The notes beneath the pieces are model-generated. The model was given only the letters and a program-made list of their open reading frames with translations. It was not told where the DNA came from and ran no database searches. Source: an uncultured Acidobacteriota bacterium (GTDB lineage Bacteria; Acidobacteriota; Terriglobia; Bryobacterales; Bryobacteraceae). Taken from it: a stretch of 13,921 bases of DNA. Where the stretch lies: positions 1 to 13,921 of the forward strand of contig CALFYN010000715.1 in assembly GCA_937952345.1 (NCBI GenBank). Reading direction: 5' to 3'. Positions 1-5,487 of this stretch are shown here, piece by piece. Numbering within the stretch: the stretch's first letter is position 1; every line of letters begins with the position of its first letter. Made by a program: the position numbers and the translations under genes.

Positions 1-301
1 TGCGGATGGTGCCGTTGGGGCTGCGCCACATCTGCTTGAGGCCGAATTCCTTGACACGGGCTTCGTCGGGAGTGATGGTGGCGCATTTGACGGCGACGCC
101 ATACTGCCTGGCCGCGTTGGCGGAATCGATGGTGATCTGATCGTTGGTCTCGTCGCGCTTCTCGACGGAGAGGTCGTAATACTTGAGATCGATATCGAGG
201 TAGGGAAGGATGAGGCGCTCACGAATCCATTGCCAGATAATCCGTGTCATCTCGTCGCCATCCATTTCGACGACGGGATTCATCACCTTGATTTTTGCCA
301 T
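1..301 (-). CDS. icd: NADP-dependent isocitrate dehydrogenase, 5' part only
   Basis: This entry was translated by hand from the ATG at 301-299; the gene runs off the left edge and about 100 codons are visible. The protein begins MAKIKVMNPVVEMDGDEMTR, then reads IIWQWIRERLILPYLDIDLKYYDLSVEKRDETNDQ. It continues through an ATITPDEARVKEF stretch to MWRSPNGTIR at the edge. The MDGDEMTRIIW start and the TPDEARV...SPNGTIR block are hallmarks of the homodimeric, eukaryotic-like NADP-IDH subfamily. The conserved T/S-P-N-G-T segment is part of the isocitrate-binding region in that family. The enzyme oxidatively decarboxylates isocitrate to 2-oxoglutarate in the cytosolic TCA cycle and makes NADPH. An AGGAG (315-319, minus strand) lies 13 nt before the ATG, a little far but usable. 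It is divergent from yraN. The family call is secure; the rest of the gene is outside the window. Confidence 0.93.
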   Translation of the reverse strand, partial: MAKIKVMNPVVEMDGDEMTRIIWQWIRERLILPYLDIDLKYYDLSVEKRDETNDQITIDSANAARQYGVAVKCATITPDEARVKEFGLKQMWRSPNGTIR

Positions 302-341
302 GAAAGTAGACTCGCTCCTGCAAGTGGACTAGGGAAAGTTC

Positions 342-347
342 ATTATC
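342..347 (-). promoter_or_regulatory. Possible -10 element for icd
   Basis: On the minus strand this reads GATAAT, five of six matches to the TATAAT consensus, about 41 nt before the icd start codon. I see no convincing -35 hexamer at 16-18 nt spacing, so this is only a tentative promoter in the icd/yraN divergent gap (302-446). No clear plus-strand promoter was found there; a TATAGA at 429-434 also lacks a good -35 and overlaps the mini-ORF stop. Confidence 0.25.
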
Positions 348-394
348 GCTAAAAGGGGCTGTTTGCGGCTACATGATTTGGAGGAGAAAAAAAC

Positions 395-433
395 ATGAGA
401 GTTTGGGCTCCTTTGTACAACTTGGCAGTATAG
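395..433 (+). CDS. Candidate 12-residue leader peptide before yraN
   Basis: The ORF starts with ATG at 395 and stops with TAG at 431-433, giving MRVWAPLYNLAV. It is preceded by GGAGGAG at 380-386 with an 8-nt A-rich spacer, the strongest Shine-Dalgarno arrangement in the window. It is in a different frame from yraN (ATG at 447), and yraN cannot be extended upstream because its frame has a TGA at 396-398. The TAG abuts the weaker yraN Shine-Dalgarno sequence (AGAGG, 432-436), so a ribosome finishing here would sit on the yraN initiation region. That suggests coupling or leader control, but this is inference. There is no homology support for so short a peptide, and chance cannot be excluded. 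Confidence 0.35.
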   Translation: MRVWAPLYNLAV

Positions 434-446
434 AGGCCGACGAAGC

Positions 447-890
447 ATGTTCCTGTACCGGCTGTTCGATCATTTGCGGCACCGTGGGCGGCTGCGCCAC
501 TGGGATGCGGGGCATGCCTGGGGACGGCGTGGCGAAGACCTGGCACACCGCTACCTGCAGCGGAGGGGGTACACGATTGTGGCTCGGAATTACCGGACGC
601 GGTCGGGATCCGGGGAAGTGGATCTGATCGGCTGGGACGGGGAAGCGCTGGCGTTCATCGAAGTGAAGACGCGGGCGACGGAGGAGTTCGGGACTCCGGA
701 GAGCGCGGTGGATGCGGAAAAGCAGCATCACATTCTGGTGGCGGCGCGCGACTATTCGCGGCGCACGGGCATTGAATGGGACCTGGCGCGATTCGACATT
801 GTGAGCATCGTGCTCACGTCGCCACCGGTGATCCGGCTGGAAAAAGGTGCGTTCTCCAAAGCAGAGCCGCGCTACCGCATAGCGGTATAA
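447..890 (+). CDS. yraN: YraN/UPF0102 family protein with nuclease-like fold
   Basis: The protein has 147 residues. An N-terminal extension of about 20 residues, rich in Arg and His, precedes the family core. The core shows the GRRGE motif at 26-30 and the RNYR segment at 47-50. It then has the PD-(D/E)XK-like signature GEVDLI (E57, D59) with IEVKTR (E72, K74), followed by the AVDAEKQ helix and a late ARFDIVSI strand. UPF0102 proteins are widespread, mostly uncharacterised and resemble Holliday-junction resolvase-type nucleases by fold. Here D59, E72 and K74 are intact, so a DNA-cleaving role is possible but unproven. The ATG at 447 is the only available start because the frame is closed upstream, and AGAGG at 432-436 is the likely ribosome site. 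galT follows after 28 nt, so the two are probably cotranscribed. Confidence 0.92.
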   Translation: MFLYRLFDHLRHRGRLRHWDAGHAWGRRGEDLAHRYLQRRGYTIVARNYRTRSGSGEVDLIGWDGEALAFIEVKTRATEEFGTPESAVDAEKQHHILVAARDYSRRTGIEWDLARFDIVSIVLTSPPVIRLEKGAFSKAEPRYRIAV

Positions 891-918
891 TGCAATCTTT
901 CTTCGATTCGAGGACCGA

Positions 919-1920
919 TTGCCTGAACTACGCAAAGACCCGGTGACGGGCCGCTGGGTAATCATCGCCAGCGACCGCAGCCGCCGCCCATCCGATTTCA
1001 CACGCGAATCCGTTACGCTGCAAGGCGGACGCTTCTGCCCGTTCTGTCCCGGCAACGAACTGAAGACGCCGCCGGAGGTGCTGAGCTACCGTTCGCACGG
1101 GCAGGCAAACCAGCCCGGCTGGACCGTGCGCGTGGTGCCGAACAAGTTCCCCGCGCTGCGCGTGGAAGGGACGCTGGAGCGCCATGGGGACGGGATGTAC
1201 GACAAGATGGACGGGGTGGGCGCCCATGAGGTGCTCATCGAGACTCCGGAGCACATGGTGACGTTCGGCGATCTGCCGGAGAAGCAGATTGAGAGCATTT
1301 TCTGGGCGTTCCGCGACCGCACTCTGGATTTGAAACGCGATCTGCGCTTGCGGTACATCCTGTTTTTCAAGAACCATGGAGAGCTGGCCGGGGCGTCGCT
1401 CGAACATTCGCATTCGCAATTGATCGCACTGCCGGTGGTGCCCAAGCGCGTGCTGGAGGAACTGGAAGGCGCCAAGCGCTATTACGATTTCAAGGAACGC
1501 TGTGTGTACTGCGATATGGTGCGGCAGGAAGCCGAAAGCGGGGCGCGCGTCGTGGTGGAGACGGAGCAGTTTCTGGCGGTGGCTCCTTATGCTCCGCGGT
1601 TTCCGTTTGAGACGTGGGTGATTCCGCGGCGGCACAGTTCGCACTTTGAAACGGCGGATGCGCCGCTGCTGGAGAATCTGGCGTGGGTGATGCGGACGGT
1701 GATTCGCAAGCAGGACCGGGTGCTGGAGAATCCGCCGTACAATTTTGTGCTGCACACGGCTCCGGTGCATGAGGGGCACATGCCGCATTATCACTGGCAC
1801 CTGGAGATCATCCCGAAGCTGACGAAGGTGGCGGGTTTTGAGTGGGGGACGGGGTTTTATCTGAATCCGACGCCGCCGGAGGAAGCGGCGCGTTACTTGC
1901 GGGATGCGGGATTGTCGTAG
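919..1920 (+). CDS. galT: GalT-family sugar-1-phosphate nucleotidyltransferase
   Basis: The protein has 333 residues and starts with TTG at 919 (AGGA at 911-914). The N-terminus PELRKDPVTGRWVIIASDR is typical of the family. Visible motifs are a first zinc-type C40xxC43, the catalytic HIT-like motif H163-S-H165-S-Q167, a second CxxC (C195, C198), and H290-Y-H292-W-H294 in the C-terminal half. GalT transfers UMP from UDP-glucose to galactose-1-phosphate through a covalent uridylyl-histidine, by family knowledge the second His of the triad (here H165). The motif is HSH rather than the HPH of E. coli GalT. From memory, HSHSQ and the ELRKDPVT start also occur in GalT-like ADP-glucose phosphorylases, so the substrate is not settled. 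No galK or galE is nearby. The 3' end overlaps the convergent small gene by 28 bp. Confidence 0.9.
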   Translation: MPELRKDPVTGRWVIIASDRSRRPSDFTRESVTLQGGRFCPFCPGNELKTPPEVLSYRSHGQANQPGWTVRVVPNKFPALRVEGTLERHGDGMYDKMDGVGAHEVLIETPEHMVTFGDLPEKQIESIFWAFRDRTLDLKRDLRLRYILFFKNHGELAGASLEHSHSQLIALPVVPKRVLEELEGAKRYYDFKERCVYCDMVRQEAESGARVVVETEQFLAVAPYAPRFPFETWVIPRRHSSHFETADAPLLENLAWVMRTVIRKQDRVLENPPYNFVLHTAPVHEGHMPHYHWHLEIIPKLTKVAGFEWGTGFYLNPTPPEEAARYLRDAGLS

Positions 1921-2243
1921 GGGGAATCGAGGAGATACTGGGGGCGGTCGCGGAGGAGCTGTTTGGCGGCGGCTTCGGGCTTTTCGGTTTCGAGGAGGCA
2001 TTTGGCCAAGCCATGGAGGCCGCTGACGGCGACTTTGCCGTCCGTTTGCGAGACACGGTAGGCCATACGAGCGCCGCGTTCGGCGGCGAGGCGGTCGAGA
2101 GGCCAGTCGTTGTTGGGGAGCAGGTGCATACCGCCTTCGCGGCCGATGAGCACAGTCATCGATTCGCTGGTGGCGAAGCCAGTGCTTGCAGCGGCCATTG
2201 CCGCATCCATGATTCGCGTTGCGTTATCCCAGAAGAGGCTCAC
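1893..2243 (-). CDS. Small hypothetical protein coupled to addA
   Basis: The protein has 116 residues from a GTG at 2243-2241, which overlaps the addA TGA (2242-2240) as GTGA. This is a classic translational-coupling arrangement. A later ATG at 2210 (residue 12, MDAAMAAAS) is the alternative start; neither has a clear ribosome site, though a GGGAAGG run immediately precedes the GTG. I do not recognise the family. The protein has no signal peptide or membrane helix. It has a compact middle (GREGGMHLLPNNDWPLDRLA, then a YRVSQTDGKVAVSG beta-like stretch) and an alpha-helical, charged C-terminal part (LLETEKPEAAAKQLLRD). Its 3' end overlaps galT on the opposite strand by 28 bp. Position makes it the third gene of the addB-addA operon; any role in that complex is inference. 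Confidence 0.72.
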   Translation of the reverse strand: MSLFWDNATRIMDAAMAAASTGFATSESMTVLIGREGGMHLLPNNDWPLDRLAAERGARMAYRVSQTDGKVAVSGLHGLAKCLLETEKPEAAAKQLLRDRPQYLLDSPYDNPASRK

Positions 2244-5200
2244 CCTTCCCTTATCGGAGGGGAGGGTTCTTCCTTGAATTGCGACGGGCAGGCGCCGTTG
2301 AAGAAACCACAGCGGATGCAGTGCGGGCCTTCGCGGAGGGGGAACTGGAGACCGGCCTGGGCTTCGCGGAGGGCGCGGACCTGGCCGCGGGCCTCATCGA
2401 GGGCTTCCGGACCCAAGCCGACTCTGACGGCTGCGCCTGTACGCAAGTACCACAGCAGTGCGACATCGGGGAGCCGGCCGGTGAGCCGTTCGAGGGCGAT
2501 GGCGTAGAGCCGCAATTGCGGGCGGTAGCGAGAGGCGTGGCGCCATTCCTCGCCATAGGTCACTTGATCCGATTTGTAATCGACGAGGACAAGCTGGCCG
2601 CCTTCTTCGAACCAGAGATCGATTTGGCCGCGCAGGATCATGCCTTCGAGATGGATGAGGAAATCGAACTCGCGGCCGGAGCGTTGTGCGGCGGCGGCGC
2701 GGCGGCCCCACTCGCTTTCCTCGAAGCCACGCGCCATTTGGATGGCGGTTTCGGGCGCGTCCGGGACGGGCGTTCCGGCGAGCAGTTCATGGACGAGGAC
2801 GCCGAATTCAGAGGCCGACCATTCGCCGGTGTCCTTGGGCTCATCGCCGGGTTCAGGAGGCTGTGGTGCGGCTTCGAGGCCGAGGTAGCGGGCGAGGAAA
2901 TACTGACGCGGGCAGAAGGCGTGCTGGGCGACGCTGGTGACGGGGGCGACGGCTTCCTGCTCGCCTTCGCGGGGGGGCCGGTCGACGATGAGGATCTCGT
3001 TGGGGAAAGCTCCTGTTTCGGTGCGGGGCGGGACGGGGGTAACGAGCCGGGTGTGCGTGAGCACGACGCCGTTGAGGATGTCGTGACGCTCCTGCTCGGG
3101 TTTTTCGTGGGGCAGGTGCAGGCCTTCGCAGATGCGCTTGGCCCATTCGCCGCTGCCGGTGGGTCCGGCGGTGAGAATGAGATGCTCTTCGGCGCGCGTC
3201 ATGGCGACATAGAGCAAGCGATCTTCCTCGCCGGCTTCGAGGCGCTTCTTGCGGGCGCAGACGTGGAGGTGCACGGGATCGGAAATGCCGGAGCGCTCAG
3301 AGGGGTGACGCCAGGTGACGCCCAACTCGCGCTGCTCGTTGAAGCAGAAGACCGGTTCGCGGCTTTGCGCGCCGTTGCGGAGCGCGGCGAGGAATACGAT
3401 GGGGAATTCGAGGCCCTTGGCGGCGTGGACGGACATGAGCTTGACGGAGTTGACGATCTCTTCGGCGCCGGCTTCGGCCTGTGAGCCGGATTCACGCCAC
3501 TCGCGCAGTTCGTCGACCAGTTCGCCGATGGTGCAGGGACGGCGTGTGAAGCGCTCGCGGAGCATGGCGAGGAGCTTGGCGATGTTCGCTTTGGGTCGCG
3601 GGGCGAGCCCTTCCATGTAGGAAGACTCATCGAGGACGCGTTGCAGGAGCGCATCGGGGGCGGTGGTGTCGGAGGCGGCGCGCTGTTCGCGGAGGAGGGC
3701 GAGGAACCAGACGAGGCGTTCGTCTTCGGATAACTCGACGCCGTGGATCAATGTTTCGGCGCTGCGTTTGAGACGGAAGATGAGTTCGTCGCTTGCGCCC
3801 ACCAAGGGAGAGCGCAGCACGGTGGCGAGGGCGATCTCATCGAGCGGATTGGCCAACAGGGCGAGCCATGCCACGAGATCGCGGACTTCGCGGGTTTCAT
3901 AGAAGGAGCGGCCGCCACTGATGGTGCAGGGGATGCCGTATTCGTCGAGGGCCTGCTGGACTGCGCCGAGCGCGCCGATGGTGCGGGCGAGCACCGCCAT
4001 ATCGGCATAGCGGGCAGGGCGCTGTTCGCCGGGCTTGCCCACCAGCAGAGTGCCCTCGATCTGGCGGATGCGATTGGCGATCCAGCGCGCTTCGGTGCGC
4101 ACGGCGTCATCGTCGGGATGGCCGGCGTATGTGCCGGTGAATTCGATGGATGGATCGGATTTGGGCGGATACTCGCGCAGTGCTTCGAGGCGGTGCATCT
4201 CGACGCCGCCGCTGAGGAAGGGAGTAACAGCATTGACGGCGTTGATGATGACGGCGCGGGAGCGGTAGTTTTCGTGCAGCTCATCGACCACCTTGCCCTG
4301 GCGGGCGAGGGAGTCGCGGTAGTCCTGAAACACGCTGGGGTCGGCGTGGCGGAAGTAGTAGATGGACTGATTGATGTCGCCGACGGCGAAGAGGGAATCT
4401 TCGCGGCGGACGAGATCGATGAGGCGCCACTGGAGGCGGTTGGTGTCCTGGAGTTCGTCCATGAGCACCTGATCGAAACTGTCGCGGACGCGCTGGCGAA
4501 GGGCGTGGTTTTCTTCGAGGAGGCGGATGGCGGACTCCTGCAAGTCTTCGAAGTCGAGCATGCCGGCGTCGCGCTTGGCTTCGCGGTAGGCGGCATGGAT
4601 GCGGCGGAGGGCATCGAGGCAGAGCGTGTAGAGGGGGAGGCGCTCGGCGAGGAGGATGGCGGCTTTGGCTTGGGGAACGAAAGTCTCGTGGAGTTTTTTG
4701 GCGGCATCGCGGGCGCGCGATCCGGACTTCATGCCTTTGAGGGCGGGCATGGCATCGAGCATGGAGAGCTTGTCGCGCCAGGTGGTGGCCGGGGGCATGC
4801 CGGCTACGCGCAGAGCCCACTGCTGGAAGCGCTGGTGCACTTCCTTGTGCTTGAGATTGCCGAAGGGGAGCGGCTCGGCGGCGATAATGCGGGCTTCGCT
4901 CTGCAATTGGGTCCAACCGTCATCGGAGGGCTGTGGAGACTGCAGTGTGCCGATGGGCACGCCGGCGGAACGGGCTTCGGCGTAAAGATCGGTGAGCGCC
5001 TGGGCGAGATCGCTTGCACCCACGTTGAGTTCCTGGAGCAGGGTGCGCATGGCGGCAGGCTGTTCTTCGAGGAGGGCGTCGAGCACCGCTTCGGCGGAGC
5101 GCCGGCCAAGGATACGGGCCTGTGGTTCGTCGAGGAGGCGGAAATCAGGATCGACGGAGGCGGCGATGGCGTTTTCCTTGAGCAGGCGGGTGCAGAAGCC

Positions 5201-5476
5201 GTGGATGGTGGAGACCCAGGCACGCTCCATTTGCTGGCGCATATCGCCGGTGGAGGCGACGGATTCCATGAGCCGCTTCTTGATTTCGGTGGCCGCTTTT
5301 TCGGTGAAGGTGACGGCGAGAATGCGCTGAGGATGGATACCTTTGGCCTGAACGAGCCAGCGGAAGCGCTCGATGAGCACGCGCGTCTTGCCGGAGCCGG
5401 GGCCCGCCACCACACAGACATCCTGCCCCCAGCGCTCGACGGCGGCGCGCTGGGCGGGGTTGAGGGAGATGCTCAT
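2240..5476 (-). CDS. addA: AddA-like helicase-nuclease subunit
   Basis: The protein has 1078 residues from the ATG at 5476. UvrD/RecB-type SF1 helicase motifs appear in order: Walker A AGPGSGKT (24-31), motif Ia VTFTEKAATEIKKR (55-68), STIHGFC (89-95), Walker B MDELQD (339-344), GDINQSIYYF (366-375), NYRSR (403-407), motif V SVHAAKGLEFPIV (682-694) and motif VI YVAMTRAEEHL (756-766). A C-terminal RecB-family nuclease follows, with H896, D953 in GQIDLW, D966-Y-K968 and Q987. Four cysteines frame the nuclease (C855, C1053, C1056, C1063), as in Fe-S-stapled nucleases. AddA unwinds double-strand ends and degrades one strand for RecA loading. The open frame extends 27 codons further upstream, into the end of addB, but the ATGA overlap and a GGAGG site fix this start. 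It is somewhat shorter than Bacillus AddA. UvrD-type nuclease of another subclass is the alternative name. Confidence 0.93.
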   Translation of the reverse strand: MSISLNPAQRAAVERWGQDVCVVAGPGSGKTRVLIERFRWLVQAKGIHPQRILAVTFTEKAATEIKKRLMESVASTGDMRQQMERAWVSTIHGFCTRLLKENAIAASVDPDFRLLDEPQARILGRRSAEAVLDALLEEQPAAMRTLLQELNVGASDLAQALTDLYAEARSAGVPIGTLQSPQPSDDGWTQLQSEARIIAAEPLPFGNLKHKEVHQRFQQWALRVAGMPPATTWRDKLSMLDAMPALKGMKSGSRARDAAKKLHETFVPQAKAAILLAERLPLYTLCLDALRRIHAAYREAKRDAGMLDFEDLQESAIRLLEENHALRQRVRDSFDQVLMDELQDTNRLQWRLIDLVRREDSLFAVGDINQSIYYFRHADPSVFQDYRDSLARQGKVVDELHENYRSRAVIINAVNAVTPFLSGGVEMHRLEALREYPPKSDPSIEFTGTYAGHPDDDAVRTEARWIANRIRQIEGTLLVGKPGEQRPARYADMAVLARTIGALGAVQQALDEYGIPCTISGGRSFYETREVRDLVAWLALLANPLDEIALATVLRSPLVGASDELIFRLKRSAETLIHGVELSEDERLVWFLALLREQRAASDTTAPDALLQRVLDESSYMEGLAPRPKANIAKLLAMLRERFTRRPCTIGELVDELREWRESGSQAEAGAEEIVNSVKLMSVHAAKGLEFPIVFLAALRNGAQSREPVFCFNEQRELGVTWRHPSERSGISDPVHLHVCARKKRLEAGEEDRLLYVAMTRAEEHLILTAGPTGSGEWAKRICEGLHLPHEKPEQERHDILNGVVLTHTRLVTPVPPRTETGAFPNEILIVDRPPREGEQEAVAPVTSVAQHAFCPRQYFLARYLGLEAAPQPPEPGDEPKDTGEWSASEFGVLVHELLAGTPVPDAPETAIQMARGFEESEWGRRAAAAQRSGREFDFLIHLEGMILRGQIDLWFEEGGQLVLVDYKSDQVTYGEEWRHASRYRPQLRLYAIALERLTGRLPDVALLWYLRTGAAVRVGLGPEALDEARGQVRALREAQAGLQFPLREGPHCIRCGFFNGACPSQFKEEPSPPIREG

Positions 5477-5487
5477 CCGCCGCCTCC
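5473..5487 (-). promoter_or_regulatory. addB/addA ATGA overlap with addA ribosome site
   Basis: The addB stop TGA (5475-5473) overlaps the addA start ATG (5476-5474). A GGAGG at 5487-5483 on the minus strand lies 6 nt before that ATG. The site is read within the glycine-rich last codons of addB (IAGGGG). This decides the addA start in favour of 5476 over the longer open frame and indicates translational coupling of the two subunits at near-equal stoichiometry. Confidence 0.85.

Noticed and set aside
928..2001. Minus-strand open frame of 357 codons opposite galT
   Set aside because: The translation is rich in R, P, H and Q, as expected of the antisense of GC-rich DNA, and the galT motifs on the plus strand are unambiguous.
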